DNA of 55,366 bases from Rhodospirillales bacterium (GTDB taxonomy: Bacteria > Pseudomonadota > Alphaproteobacteria > TMED109): contig VXPW01000065.1 of assembly GCA_009839325.1 (NCBI GenBank), positions 49,609 to 104,974 of the forward strand, given 5' to 3'. Both the position numbers and the translations under genes were made by a program. Below are positions 9,517 through 18,585 of this stretch, in pieces. The number at the start of each line of letters is the position of its first letter. Position 1 is the stretch's first letter. Below the pieces are notes generated by a model that saw only the letters and a list, made by a program, of their open reading frames with translations, made no database searches and had not been told where the DNA came from.

Positions 9517-9882
9517 TTACGTTCCGGAGGGCGGATCTTGAGGCGGAGAATTCTGTTCTTGGTCCGGTTGCCGCCGGTTGAAACCTTGGGCAGTGCGAAA
9601 CACGTTGCGGAGACCAGCGGCGAACCCGAGCCCGACGCAGATGATCAACAACGTTGGCGACGTGTCCAGCCAGTCATCAAGCAGCCAGCCGGCCCCACCG
9701 CCCAGGGCGATACCCGCAATCATTTCGGAAGATACCTTTAGCGCCCCGCCGAAAGCCTTACCGCGAGCGCCTCGGTCAGATCGAACGTTGCCGGACGAAG
9801 ACGACTTGTCATCGGCCAGGCGATCCGCGAGACGGGAAAGATCCGGCGGAACATCGCGGCCGTTGGGCGTTTCGTCCGCCAC
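9517..9882 (-). CDS. atpI: AtpI/AtpZ-like F0 assembly protein
   Basis: A 121-residue protein in the classic atpI position before atpB. The N-terminal half is hydrophilic. Two hydrophobic helices (MIAGIALGGGAGWLLDDWL and PTLLIICVGLGFAAGL) follow, the second with the family's GxGFAAGxRN pattern. AtpI/AtpZ proteins assist c-ring assembly and have been linked to magnesium handling. The start is a GTG at 9882. It is the first gene of the F0 operon and the F1 genes are elsewhere, as usual in Alphaproteobacteria. Confidence 0.88.
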   Translation of the reverse strand: MADETPNGRDVPPDLSRLADRLADDKSSSSGNVRSDRGARGKAFGGALKVSSEMIAGIALGGGAGWLLDDWLDTSPTLLIICVGLGFAAGLRNVFRTAQGFNRRQPDQEQNSPPQDPPSGT

Positions 9883-9928
9883 GATCAGCTGATTCCCGCA
9901 CCAATACCCGTGGAAACGGGCAATTCGG

Positions 9929-9957
9929 ACGCTAACCGCCTCTCACGGAATCGTCAA
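9929..9957 (-). promoter_or_regulatory. Candidate promoter of the atpIBEF'F operon
   Basis: On the minus strand TTGACG (9957-9952) and TAGCGT (9934-9929) are separated by 17 bases, about 45 bp before the atpI start. The -35 is good and the -10 matches at three of six positions, so this is only a candidate. Confidence 0.35.
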
Positions 9958-10017
9958 GCGAACACACGGCGGCTCGGCGTTCGCGAACCCGGTCTGCACG
10001 CCGCCGCAATCTGCGGG

Positions 10018-13000
10018 CTAGCAGTCCTCCGGGGCGTACCCAAGATTGGCGGCAAGCGTTTCCTCGGCTTCCGGCACCGAGAACCCTTTTCGCCGGGCGT
10101 AGTCCTCCACCTGATCGCGGCCAATCCTGCCCACGCCGAAGTATCTCGTCTCCGGATGGGCGAAGTAGAGACCGGAGACGGACGCGGCCGGCATCATCGC
10201 GAAGTTGTTGGTGAGGGTAATGCCGGCGCGGGCGTCGGCGTCCAACAATTGAAACAACGTGCGCTTCTCGCTGTGATCGGGACAGGCCGGATATCCCGGA
10301 GCCGGGCGGATGCCTTGGTACGCCTCGTCGATCAGGGCCTCGTTGTCCAGGCGCTCGTCGGGCGCGTAACCCCAGAACTCCTTGCGAACCCTTTCGTGCA
10401 TGCGTTCTGCAAAGGCTTCGGCGAGACGATCGGCCAGCGACTGGAGAAGGATTTCGGCGTAGGCATCCTGGCCTTCCCTCGCGGCTTCCATACCGATGCC
10501 GGCCGTGACGGCGAACGCGCCGATGTGATCGGCAAGCCCCGTTGTCTTGGGGGCGACGAAATCGGCCAGGCAAAGGTTGGGGCGGCCGGCGGACTTGTCC
10601 ATCTGCTGGCGAAGGAAGACGAACCGCGCCCGCACGTCGGACCGGGTGGCGTCGGCGTACACCTCGACGTCGTCATCGACGGCGTTGGCCGGGAACATCC
10701 GGATGACCCCCCGAGCTTCCAACAGCTGCTCGTCCACGATCCGCCGCAGCATGGCCTGGGCGTCCCGCAAGAGCCCCTGGGCGGCCTCGCCGACCACCGG
10801 GTCATCCAGAATCTGGGGCCACTTGCCCGTGAGTTCCCAAGTGTGGAAGAACGGTGTCCAGTCAATTCGCTCCACAAGCTCATCGAGGTCGTAGGTCGCA
10901 AAGTGGAGCAGATCGGTGTCGCATGGAGGCGGCGGGATGCCGTTGTCCCAGTCGATGCGGATTCGCCGCTTCCGCGCTTCCGCAAGCGGCAAGCGGTTGG
11001 AGCGTTCGCGTCGATCACCGTGCTGGCGGCGGATCCTGCCGTATTCCTCCTGCACTTCGGCAACCAGCGTCGGGGCGCGCGCGCTGCTGGCGAGGCTGGA
11101 CACGACGGTAACGGCGCGCGATGCGTCGGCCACGTGAACGACCGGGCCGGAGTACTCCGGCGCGATCTTCACCGCCGTATGGGCCTTGGAGGTGGTCGCG
11201 CCGCCGATCAGAAGCGGGATGCGGAGCGCTTCGCGCTCCATCTCGCCGGCGACCAGGGTCATTTCACGGAGCGACGGCGTGATCAGCCCTGACAGTCCCA
11301 CCATGTCGGCGTCGTTGTCACGCGCGGCCTCCAGGATTGCCGCAGATGGAACCATGACGCCAAGGTCAATGATCTCGAAGTGGTTGCACCCGAGCACGAC
11401 GCCGACGATGTTCTTGCCGATGTCGTGCACATCGCCTTTCACGGTGGCAAGCACGATGCGCCCCCGGGCGCGGGCCCGCCCCTGCTTGCGCGCTTCGATG
11501 AACGGCTCCAGGTGGTTAACTGCCTGTTTCATGACCCGGGCGCTCTTGACGACTTGGGGCAGGAACATCTGCCCCGAACCGAACAGGTCGCCCACCCGGC
11601 TCATGCCGTCCATCAACGGGCCCTCGATGACGTCGAGCGGATCCTCCACTTGCTGGCGGGCGATCTCGACGTCCTCGACGATGAACTCGGTGATTCCCTC
11701 GACCAGCGAGTGCATCAGCCGCTCACTGACGGGCTTGCGGCGCCATTCGGGGTCCGTTTCGTCTTCGGTCTCGAGGGCACGGGCTGGTCCGGCCATCTCC
11801 AGCAGACGCTGCGCGGCGTCCGGCTGTCGGTTGAGGACGACGTCCTCCACCGTTTCCCGGAGCGGCGCGGGAAGATCCGCGTAGACGGCAAGCTGCCCCG
11901 CGTTGACGATCGCCATGTCGAGTCCGGCCGCGATGGCGTGGTACAGGAACACCGAGTGCATGGCCTTGCGGACGCCGTCGTTGCCGCGGAACGAAAAGGA
12001 GAGATTGGAGAGACCCCCGGACACGAGGCTTCCGGGCAGCGTTGCCTTGATCTGACGGCAGGCCTCAAGAAACGCGACCGCGTAATCGTCGTGCTCCTCG
12101 ATGCCGGTGGCCACGGCAAAGATGTTGGGATCGAAGATGATGTCCTCGGGGGGGAAGCCGACCTCGTCCACCAGGATCCGGTATGCGCGCCCGCAGATCT
12201 CGACCTTTCGTTCGGCCGTCTCAGCCTGTCCCTGTTCGTCGAACGCCATCACCACGACGGCAGCGCCGTGTCGCAGGACCGTTTCTGCCTGCTGGCGGAA
12301 CACCGCCTCGCCTTCCTTGAGGCTGATCGAATTCACGATGGGCTTGCCCTGGACGTTCCTGAGGCCCGCCTCCAGTACGGACCAACTCGAGGAATCCAGC
12401 ATCAGCGGCACCCGGCTGATTTCCGGCTCCGCGGCAATCAGGCGGAGGAACCGCGTCATCGCTTCTTCCACATCGAGCATCGCTTCGTCGAGATTGATGT
12501 CGATGATCTGGGCGCCGTTCCGGACCTGGTCGCGGGCCACCTCCAGCGCCGCGTCGAAGTCCCCGTCCAGCACCAGTCGCCGGAACCGGGCCGAACCGGT
12601 GACGTTGGTGCGCTCGCCGACATTGACGAAGCCGGTGTCCTGGTTGATGGCGAGCGGCTCCAGTCCCGACAGGAAGCAGTACGACATCGTCGGCGCCGCC
12701 GTTCGCGGAGCTTTGTCGATGACGGCTTCCCGGATGGCGGCGATGTGCTCGGGCGTGGTCCCGCAGCAACCGCCCGCGATGTTCAGCCATCCGTTCTCGG
12801 CGAACTCGCCGAGGTCGGCGGCCATGCTCGTCGGCGTTTCGTCGTAGCCGCCGAAGGCGTTGGGGAGCCCCGCATTCGGATATAGACACACCGGCCGGTC
12901 GGCGAGATGAGCGATCTCCTGCAGATGCGGGCGAAGCTCCCGCGCCCCCAGCGCGCAGTTGAAGCCGATCGAAAACGGCCGGGCGTGGCGCACGGACGCC

Positions 13001-13710
13001 CAGAACGCTGCGGGTGTCTGGCCGGTCAGCGTCCGGCCCGACGAATCCGTGATCGTGCCGGAGATCATGACCGGTAGCCTGATCCCGGCGCGATCGAACA
13101 CCTCGGCGATGGCATGCAGCGCGGCCTTGCCGTTCAGGGTGTCGAACACCGTCTCGACCAGCAGCATGTCCGCGCCGCCCTCGATCAAGCCGAGTACGGC
13201 CGTCCGGTACGCGCGGCGGAGTTCGTCGTAGGTGACGTTGCGGGCGGCCGGGTCTTCGACCACCGGTGAAACCGAAGCTGTCCGATTGGTCGGACCGAGG
13301 GCTCCGGCCACGAAGCGCGGCCGGCCGTCGGTTTCGTGGCGGGCGGCGACCTCCCGGGCGATGCGGGCCGCCGCGCAGTTGATCTCTCGGGCCAGATCTC
13401 CGGTCCCGTAGTCCGCCTGGGCGATGGACGTCGCGCTGAAGGTGCAGGTTTCGATGATGTCGGCGCCGACTCCGAGATAGGCGTCGTGAACATCCGCCAC
13501 CACGTCCGGACGGGTCAGGCAGAGGATGTCGAAGTTGCCCGCAAGGTCGTGCGGATGCTCCCGGAAGCGCCCTCCTCGGTAGTCACGTTCCTCGAGACCC
13601 CGCCCCTGCAACATGGTGCCGAACGCGCCGTCAAGCAGCAGAATCCGTTCGCGGATGCGGCGCTCCAGCTCCCGCCGCCGGACGGCGGCATCCGCAGCCG
13701 GCCCGCTCAT
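10018..13710 (-). CDS. metH: Cobalamin-dependent methionine synthase
   Basis: Transfers a methyl group from 5-methyl-THF through methylcobalamin to homocysteine. The N-terminal homocysteine domain carries the zinc cysteines (the Cys in FNCALG and the pair in GGCCGT at about residue 311). The pterin-binding domain follows, with the [11 protein letters not shown] motif. The B12 domain has [11 protein letters not shown], whose axial His falls at about residue 760, essentially the E. coli position. The C-terminal activation domain has [12 protein letters not shown], for reactivation by S-adenosylmethionine. I chose the ATG at 13710 because it overlaps the metF stop by four bases and leaves the family-typical N-terminus; the product is about 1,230 residues. 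Translational coupling to metF is likely. Confidence 0.97.
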   Translation of the reverse strand: MSGPAADAAVRRRELERRIRERILLLDGAFGTMLQGRGLEERDYRGGRFREHPHDLAGNFDILCLTRPDVVADVHDAYLGVGADIIETCTFSATSIAQADYGTGDLAREINCAAARIAREVAARHETDGRPRFVAGALGPTNRTASVSPVVEDPAARNVTYDELRRAYRTAVLGLIEGGADMLLVETVFDTLNGKAALHAIAEVFDRAGIRLPVMISGTITDSSGRTLTGQTPAAFWASVRHARPFSIGFNCALGARELRPHLQEIAHLADRPVCLYPNAGLPNAFGGYDETPTSMAADLGEFAENGWLNIAGGCCGTTPEHIAAIREAVIDKAPRTAAPTMSYCFLSGLEPLAINQDTGFVNVGERTNVTGSARFRRLVLDGDFDAALEVARDQVRNGAQIIDINLDEAMLDVEEAMTRFLRLIAAEPEISRVPLMLDSSSWSVLEAGLRNVQGKPIVNSISLKEGEAVFRQQAETVLRHGAAVVVMAFDEQGQAETAERKVEICGRAYRILVDEVGFPPEDIIFDPNIFAVATGIEEHDDYAVAFLEACRQIKATLPGSLVSGGLSNLSFSFRGNDGVRKAMHSVFLYHAIAAGLDMAIVNAGQLAVYADLPAPLRETVEDVVLNRQPDAAQRLLEMAGPARALETEDETDPEWRRKPVSERLMHSLVEGITEFIVEDVEIARQQVEDPLDVIEGPLMDGMSRVGDLFGSGQMFLPQVVKSARVMKQAVNHLEPFIEARKQGRARARGRIVLATVKGDVHDIGKNIVGVVLGCNHFEIIDLGVMVPSAAILEAARDNDADMVGLSGLITPSLREMTLVAGEMEREALRIPLLIGGATTSKAHTAVKIAPEYSGPVVHVADASRAVTVVSSLASSARAPTLVAEVQEEYGRIRRQHGDRRERSNRLPLAEARKRRIRIDWDNGIPPPPCDTDLLHFATYDLDELVERIDWTPFFHTWELTGKWPQILDDPVVGEAAQGLLRDAQAMLRRIVDEQLLEARGVIRMFPANAVDDDVEVYADATRSDVRARFVFLRQQMDKSAGRPNLCLADFVAPKTTGLADHIGAFAVTAGIGMEAAREGQDAYAEILLQSLADRLAEAFAERMHERVRKEFWGYAPDERLDNEALIDEAYQGIRPAPGYPACPDHSEKRTLFQLLDADARAGITLTNNFAMMPAASVSGLYFAHPETRYFGVGRIGRDQVEDYARRKGFSVPEAEETLAANLGYAPEDC

Positions 13711-14594
13711 GCGTTCGGGTCCGCCGCCCCGGCCGACGGCGCCTCGATGCGTCCCCGGAGGCCCAGCCACCAGCAGATCGCGTAACTGAGCCGGGCGCGG
13801 TTCAACGTGTAGAAGTGGAATGCGTTCACGCCCTCGCGCCGGAGATCTTCGCATTGCGACACCGCAGCGCCGGCGGCAATCATTTCGCGGGTGCGGGCGT
13901 CGGTGTCCAGGGGTTCGAAGATCGCCACCATGTGCGGCGGGATCGTCACGCCGCAGCGGCGGCTGAATTCCGCGACCCGCGCGAAATCGGTGACCGGCAG
14001 TATCCCGGGCACGATCGGCGCCGTAATGCCGGCGGTGCTACATCGGTCCCGGAAGCGCAGGAAACACGCATTGTCGAAAAAGTATTGCGTGAGAACCCGA
14101 TCGGCACCGGCGTCCACCTTGGCCTTCAGGTTCTCGATATCCGCTGCCGGTGACGGAGATTCGGGGTGTGGCTCCGGATAGCCTGCCACCGAAATCTCGA
14201 AATCGGCGGCAGCCCGGATGCCGCGCACGAGATCGGCCGCATGGCGGTAGCCGCCCGGTTCCGGGCAGTACCGATCGGTGCCTTTCGGCGGGTCGCCTCG
14301 GAGTGCCACGATGTGTCGGATCCCGAGCGACCACCAGCGCCGGGCCAGGGCGTCGGTCTGAGACCGGGTCGACCCAACGCAGGTCAGATGAGCGGCCGGC
14401 GGCACGGGAAGCTCCTGGCGGATCCAGCAGACGAGCCGTTCGGTGCGCGAGCGGGTGGAGCCGTCGGCGCCATAGGTGACTGAAAAGAAGTCGGGTCCGA
14501 GCCGGACCAGCAGATTCATGACCCGCTGCAGGCGCTGCACGGCGCCCGCATCCGCGGGCGGGAAAAACTCGAAGCTGATGGACGGCCGTGTCAT
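13707..14594 (-). CDS. metF: 5,10-methylenetetrahydrofolate reductase
   Basis: FAD enzyme that makes 5-methyl-THF, the methyl donor for MetH. ISFEFFPP at residues 5-12 and [16 protein letters not shown] contain the conserved catalytic Glu and folate/NADH-site residues. AAHLTCVG and [13 protein letters not shown] are further family signatures. Its 295 residues are typical of the bacterial enzyme. The ATG at 14594 has no visible Shine-Dalgarno, but it overlaps the TGA of a 49-codon upstream ORF that has a perfect one. metH follows with another four-base overlap, so the order is leader ORF-metF-metH. Confidence 0.96.
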   Translation of the reverse strand: MTRPSISFEFFPPADAGAVQRLQRVMNLLVRLGPDFFSVTYGADGSTRSRTERLVCWIRQELPVPPAAHLTCVGSTRSQTDALARRWWSLGIRHIVALRGDPPKGTDRYCPEPGGYRHAADLVRGIRAAADFEISVAGYPEPHPESPSPAADIENLKAKVDAGADRVLTQYFFDNACFLRFRDRCSTAGITAPIVPGILPVTDFARVAEFSRRCGVTIPPHMVAIFEPLDTDARTREMIAAGAAVSQCEDLRREGVNAFHFYTLNRARLSYAICWWLGLRGRIEAPSAGAADPNA

Positions 14595-14740
14595 CGTGAC
14601 CCGGACGGTGGTGCCGATGCGGCGGGCCCCGTCGGGACGCCCCGAAATGGCCGCGGCTGCCGAAGGCCGGCGGAACGCTCAGGGGCTGACGGCCAAACCG
14701 CGCGCTTGCCCGAAGACCCGGGCCCGGAGCCGTGCGACAT
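14591..14740 (-). CDS. Upstream leader ORF coupled to metF (hypothetical)
   Basis: A 49-codon ORF starting at ATG 14740 behind a near-perfect Shine-Dalgarno (AAGGAGGT at 14752-14745, four bases before the ATG). Its TGA overlaps the metF ATG (ATGA). The peptide is rich in Gly, Ser, Pro and Arg with no recognisable domain, so it looks like a leader whose translation, not its product, matters. Since metF itself lacks a ribosome site, ribosomes ending here would reinitiate on metF. A frame remains open upstream to a start at 14875, but that start would lie before the predicted transcription start. Confidence 0.5.
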   Translation of the reverse strand: MSHGSGPGSSGKRAVWPSAPERSAGLRQPRPFRGVPTGPAASAPPSGSR

Positions 14741-14868
14741 GAGTACCTCCTTCGGCGCGGCGCTGAGGAGGCTGACGCCCGTGATTGCCGTCCGGCCGCA
14801 TCTCCCCAGCGGGAAACCACCTTGCACGGGCTGCAGGTTGGTGGGGTGCGTCAACCCCTCAGGATGCA
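14741..14868 (-). promoter_or_regulatory. Candidate riboswitch-like leader RNA of the metF-metH operon
   Basis: As RNA on the minus strand, positions 14868-14797 can fold into a closed four-helix junction. P1 is GCATC (14867-14863) with GATGC (14802-14798). P2 is GGGGT/ACCCC (14858-14843). P3 is a 10-bp stem with two bulged A residues (14842-14816). P4 is TCCC/GGGA (14814-14803). Downstream, CCTCCT (14771-14766) can pair with the Shine-Dalgarno AGGAGG (14751-14746). Alternatively CTCCTCAG (14770-14763) can pair over eight bases with CTGGGGAG (14809-14802), which would break P4 and P1. The two states exclude each other, as in translational riboswitches. I find none of the core motifs of SAM-I, SAM-II or SAH riboswitches. 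The ligand is unknown. Folded by eye. Confidence 0.45.
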
Positions 14869-14874
14869 TTGACA

Positions 14875-14903
14875 ACTGTAGTGACGGGGTATCAACGGGT
14901 CAA
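14875..14903 (-). promoter_or_regulatory. Sigma70-type promoter of the metF-metH operon
   Basis: On the minus strand TTGACC (14903-14898) and TACAGT (14880-14875) are spaced by exactly 17 bases. The transcript would start near 14868, which coincides with the 5' edge of the folded leader and leaves a 5' UTR of about 130 bases before the leader ORF. Confidence 0.6.
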
Positions 14904-14910
14904 GATACGC

Positions 14911-15205
14911 AACGCCTGGAGGCGACCGTACCGAGCGGCCATCGTATGACACCGGTACGGCGGGTTGCCAGGGGGGCAGGAACGTCGGCGCCAACCGCAC
15001 GTCCCCTCGTCTCAAGGCCGCCCGCGGGCCCGGCCGGTGCGCTTGGCGTGACTGCACCGTGAGCGCCAGCGAGCCCCGGAAGGGTCACCGATAGGCCGCC
15101 GACCGACCGCACAACCGCTCCCGTGTGTTGCCAATAGAATGCCCCGGGGCGTGCCAGGGCATTCGTGCTCGACGTGGCCGTCGACTTCACTTGGACCCAG
15201 ATCCC
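14911..15205. other. Intergenic region between divergent metF leader and gamma-glutamyltransferase gene
   Basis: No gene is supported here. It holds two perfect eight-base inverted repeats. CCGTACCG/CGGTACGG (14926-14933 and 14953-14960) lies just upstream of the metF promoter. GAATGCCC/GGGCATTC (15137-15144 and 15157-15164) lies about 40 bp before the downstream gene and has the palindrome GCCCCGGGGC inside it. Either may be an operator or an RNA hairpin. Confidence 0.4.
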
Positions 15206-16795
15206 ATGCGTGACCTTCACCTGCCTGGCCGCTCCCCGGTGCGCGGAACCAACACCGCTGCCGCGACGTCTCATCCATTGGCCACCTTGGCCGCCGTCGA
15301 CGTGCTGCGCGAAGGCGGCAACGCGATCGACGCGGCGGTAACCGCGGCGGCCGTCCTGGCGGTGGTGGAGCCCCATTCAACCGGAATCGGGGGCGACGTC
15401 TTCTGCTTGTACGCACCGGCCGGCGGCGGTGAAGTCATCGCCCTGAACGGTTCGGGCCGCGCGCCCTCGGCGGCAGCGGCAGGCGCGCTGCGGGACGCCG
15501 GGTTAGGGGCGATCCCGTTCACCAGCCCGCACGCGGTGACCGTCCCCGGTGCCGTGCGCGCCTGGGAGCGCCTACTCGCGGACCACGGCCGTCTCGACCT
15601 CGACCGCGTGCTGGCGCCGGCCATCGCCTACGCGATCGAGGGCTATCCGGTCGGCGACGTGATCGCGGACGCCTGGAGCCGCGAACGCGACAAGCTTCAC
15701 GCGGACCCGGACGCTGCGGCCGTGTTTCTCCCGCAGGGAAGTCCGCCCGGCGCGGGACAGGTGCATCGCCAGCCGCGCCTCGGCGAGACCATGCAGGCCA
15801 TCGCCAGTCACGGGGCAAAGGCCTTCTACGAAGGGCCGGTGGCACAGGACATTGTCGGCAAGCTACGGACAGTGGGCGGCGTGCACACGGAGGACGACTT
15901 CGCGGCGGCCGCCGTCAACTACGTGACGCCCATACGTACGCGGTACCGCGGGGTGGATGTGTACGAGTGCCCGCCGAACGGGCAAGGCATCATCGCGCTC
16001 CTGATGCTGAACGTGCTGAGCGGGTTCGATCTGGCGCGGCTGGACCCCTTGGGCCCGGAGCGCTTTCACCTTGAAGCCGAAGCGACGCGACTGGCGTACA
16101 GCGAACGTGCGGCGCGACTGGCGGATCCGGAGCACGCCGAGGTGCCCGTGGAGGCCCTGCTCAGCGACGGACACGCCGAAGCGCTCCGCGCGCGGATTGA
16201 CGTGCAGCGGATGACTCCGGGCCTTGCGCCGCCGGAATTGCCCGAACACCGGGATACGGTCTACCTCACCGTGGTGGATGCCGACCGAAACGCGGTGTCG
16301 TTCATCAATTCGCTGTTCCATTCGTTCGGAAGCGGGATCCTTGCACCCGGATCCGGTGTGATGCTGCACAATCGAGGAGCGGGCTTTTCACTCAGCCCCG
16401 GCCATCCGAACGAGCTCATGCCGGGCAAGCGCCCCATGCATACGATCATCCCCGCGATGGCCGTGCGGGGCGATCGCGCCTGGATGCCCTTCGGCGTGAT
16501 GGGCGGGCACTTCCAGCCAGTCGGCCAGGCGCATTTTTTGACCAATGTCCTGGACTTTGGCATGGATGTGCAGGAGGCGCTGGATTGCCCGCGGGCATTC
16601 CATTTCGACGGTGTGCTGAGTTGTGAGCGGGGGGTGCCCCGCTCGACGCGAGACGCGCTGGAGCGCCTCGGACACACGGTTGACGTCCCTGACCTGCCGT
16701 TCGGCGGCGGCCAAGCCATTTCGATCGATCCCGACAATGGGGTCTTGTCGGCGGGCTCCGACCCTCGCAAGGACGGCGCGGCCATCGGCACATAG
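15206..16795 (+). CDS. ggt: Gamma-glutamyltransferase family Ntn hydrolase
   Basis: Cleaves or transfers the gamma-glutamyl group of glutathione and related amides. The proenzyme self-cleaves at a conserved Thr, here the Thr of HRDTVYLTVVD (residue 351), to give two subunits. GNAIDAAVTAAAVLAVVEP and GIGGDVFCLY are N-terminal family signatures; RGAGFSL and KRPMHTI are in the small subunit. The start at 15206 is chosen because homology begins at once (AAATSHPLATLA); the product is 529 residues. There is no signal peptide, unlike the periplasmic enterobacterial enzyme, so it is probably cytoplasmic, like YwrD-type members. A glutaredoxin and a Nit-type amidase follow directly. Confidence 0.92.
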   Translation: MRDLHLPGRSPVRGTNTAAATSHPLATLAAVDVLREGGNAIDAAVTAAAVLAVVEPHSTGIGGDVFCLYAPAGGGEVIALNGSGRAPSAAAAGALRDAGLGAIPFTSPHAVTVPGAVRAWERLLADHGRLDLDRVLAPAIAYAIEGYPVGDVIADAWSRERDKLHADPDAAAVFLPQGSPPGAGQVHRQPRLGETMQAIASHGAKAFYEGPVAQDIVGKLRTVGGVHTEDDFAAAAVNYVTPIRTRYRGVDVYECPPNGQGIIALLMLNVLSGFDLARLDPLGPERFHLEAEATRLAYSERAARLADPEHAEVPVEALLSDGHAEALRARIDVQRMTPGLAPPELPEHRDTVYLTVVDADRNAVSFINSLFHSFGSGILAPGSGVMLHNRGAGFSLSPGHPNELMPGKRPMHTIIPAMAVRGDRAWMPFGVMGGHFQPVGQAHFLTNVLDFGMDVQEALDCPRAFHFDGVLSCERGVPRSTRDALERLGHTVDVPDLPFGGGQAISIDPDNGVLSAGSDPRKDGAAIGT

Positions 16796-16803
16796 GAGGC
16801 ATC

Positions 16804-17073
16804 ATGGGCACGGCTCCCGACGTCGTTGTCTACACGCAGTTGCTCTGCGGGTTCTGCTATCGGGCGAAACGCCTGCTCGGCGACCGCGGCATTGCCTTCC
16901 GGGAGATCGACGTGACCGGCAACCTGGAGCTTCGGGCGGAGATGATGGCGGCGGCGGGCGGCGCGCGAACGGCTCCCCAGATATTCATCAACGGCTTCCA
17001 CGTCGGCGGTTCCGATGAGCTTGCCGCCGCCGCGGCATCGGGCGAACTCGACCGGTTGCTCGGGGATGTCTGA
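16804..17073 (+). CDS. grxC: Glutaredoxin 3 (GrxC)
   Basis: An 89-residue glutathione-dependent thiol-disulfide oxidoreductase. The redox motif is CGFC at residues 15-18, following VVVYTQLL. TAPQIFING (cis-Pro and glutathione site) and GGSDEL are conserved. The second Cys pair position of classical CPYC glutaredoxins is kept, with Gly-Phe between the cysteines. The ribosome site AGGAGG overlaps the upstream gene's stop, and the gap is eight bases, so it is co-transcribed with the gamma-glutamyltransferase. Confidence 0.95.
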   Translation: MGTAPDVVVYTQLLCGFCYRAKRLLGDRGIAFREIDVTGNLELRAEMMAAAGGARTAPQIFINGFHVGGSDELAAAAASGELDRLLGDV

Positions 17074-17914
17074 GCGCTCCAGACCTTTCCGCCTGGCCTG
17101 TGCGCAGCTCACCAGCACGCCAGATCTGCCTGCAAACCTGGGCATCATCGAGCAGCAGGTGCATGCCGCCCGGGCTGCCGGGGCGGACCTGGTGGCGTTC
17201 CCGGAAAACGCGCCGTTGCTTGCCCCGGCAAGCGCAATGCAGGCTGCTGCTGCCGCTGAAGAAACCCACCCCGCCACGCGTGCCGTGCGCGCGGCGGCGT
17301 GCGATGCCGGGATCTGGGTGCTGCTGGGCTCGCTCGCGGTCGAGTCGGACGACCCGGACGGCAGGTTGGCCAATCGTTCGCTGCTGATCGACGCCGACGG
17401 AACGGTGGTGCGCCGGTACGACAAGATTCACATGTTCGACGCCAATCCCGGGTCAGGCGAAAGTTACCGGGAATCCGAGCGCTATCGTTCCGGCACCCGC
17501 GCCGTCACGGCCGAGACGCCTTGGGGGATTCTGGGCATGACGATTTGCTACGACCTCCGGTTTCCGGAGCTCTATCAGTCACTTGCCAAGGCGGGCGCCT
17601 GGTTTCTCTCCATCCCCTCGGCGTTCACCCGCCCCACGGGGCGCGCTCACTGGGAAACGCTCCTCCGCGCCCGGGCGATCGAGACGGGAAGCTGGGTCTT
17701 CGCGCCGGCGCAGTGCGGCACGCATTACGGCCGACGCCGGACGTGGGGACACACGATGGTGGTGGACCCGTGGGGTCAGGTGGTCGCGGCGGCCGGGGAC
17801 GAGCCGGAACTGGTCGTAGCGGACCTGGACCCGGCTGCCGTCACGGAGGCCCGAGACATGGTTCCGAGCCTGGCGGTGCAGCGACGCTGGTCCGGGCCGC
17901 CGCCGACCTGCTGA
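17066..17914 (+). CDS. Nitrilase-superfamily carbon-nitrogen hydrolase, Nit1-like (deaminated glutathione amidase type)
   Basis: A 282-residue amidase. The catalytic triad is visible: Glu47 in AFPENAP, Lys120 in DKIHMFD and Cys161 in MTICYDLRFPELY. The motif set and length match the Nit1/NitFhit branch, whose characterised members hydrolyse deaminated glutathione as a metabolite-repair step. The start at 17066 gives an eight-base overlap with grxC and leaves the family-typical N-terminus (FRLACAQLTSTPD). Sitting behind a gamma-glutamyltransferase and a glutaredoxin supports a glutathione-linked role. The exact substrate is inferred. Confidence 0.92.
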   Translation: MSERSRPFRLACAQLTSTPDLPANLGIIEQQVHAARAAGADLVAFPENAPLLAPASAMQAAAAAEETHPATRAVRAAACDAGIWVLLGSLAVESDDPDGRLANRSLLIDADGTVVRRYDKIHMFDANPGSGESYRESERYRSGTRAVTAETPWGILGMTICYDLRFPELYQSLAKAGAWFLSIPSAFTRPTGRAHWETLLRARAIETGSWVFAPAQCGTHYGRRRTWGHTMVVDPWGQVVAAAGDEPELVVADLDPAAVTEARDMVPSLAVQRRWSGPPPTC

Positions 17915-17981
17915 CGGCTTTCGGCCGCGCGAGGCAGCGGCGGCAGATGGCGCCGGCCCTCGGTCGCGGTGCCGCGAGGTG

Positions 17982-18542
17982 TCAGCCAGGACCGGAAGTG
18001 TCGCGGACGGCCGCGATTCGCTGAACGCGGGCGGGCCGCGGCGTCTCGAGATCTTCGTATTCGAGCACGCGCAGGGAATTGCCGACCGCGGTCAGCAATT
18101 CACCGCGCCGCAGGAGAAACCTGGGGTCGCGGGGCCGGCCGAACCGCTCGTTTCCCGCAGCGAACGTCTCATACAGCAGCCTGCCCCCGACGGCGACGGC
18201 GGCCACGATGTGGGGAAAGAGCGGGCGATGCAGGTAGTTGGTCACGATGACCGCATCGAAGGTGCGCTTCGGAAACGGCCAGGGGCTGCCGTCTTCGAGA
18301 TCCTGCACAATGCGTTCGAAATGGTCGCAGCGGATGCCGGCTGCGGCGCCCGGATCCCGGTCGACACCGGTAACTTCACAACCCTGTGCCAGGAAATGCC
18401 GCACGTGGCGCCCGCTCCCGCAGGCGAGGTCAAGCACGGTGTGACCCCGGCCGATGTCGCGGCCGTGTCGCACGATCCACGAAGAGGGTGCGGCGCCGGG
18501 CTGCCTCGCCCGTGCGCCCTCCTCGGAGTTGGTCTCCCGCAT
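17982..18542 (-). CDS. Class I SAM-dependent methyltransferase
   Basis: A protein of about 186 residues with the class I motif I VLDLACGSGRHVRHFL, an acidic GVDRD at strand 2, and a motif IV-like DAVIVTNYLHRP. The short C-terminal half suggests a small-molecule methyltransferase of the TehB or UbiE-like type; the substrate is unknown. I use the ATG at 18542, but one at 18575 is also in frame. It converges with the amidase gene and is divergent from the DUF1178 gene, whose start region it nearly touches. Confidence 0.85.
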   Translation of the reverse strand: MRETNSEEGARARQPGAAPSSWIVRHGRDIGRGHTVLDLACGSGRHVRHFLAQGCEVTGVDRDPGAAAGIRCDHFERIVQDLEDGSPWPFPKRTFDAVIVTNYLHRPLFPHIVAAVAVGGRLLYETFAAGNERFGRPRDPRFLLRRGELLTAVGNSLRVLEYEDLETPRPARVQRIAAVRDTSGPG

Positions 18543-18585
18543 GGCCCCGTCCCCGCCAATTGGTCTAGAATGCAACAGTCTGGCA

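Noticed and set aside
9910-12885. Two long plus-strand frames (460 and 501 codons) opposite metH
   Set aside because: GC-rich shadow frames of metH; no domain or ribosome site, while metH is unambiguous.
14741-14868. Assignment of the metF leader to SAM-I, SAM-II or SAH riboswitch classes
   Set aside because: The conserved cores I know for these (GGCAACC of SAM-I, the SAM-II pseudoknot pattern, the SAH GAGGAGCGCUGC core) are not present on the correct strand.
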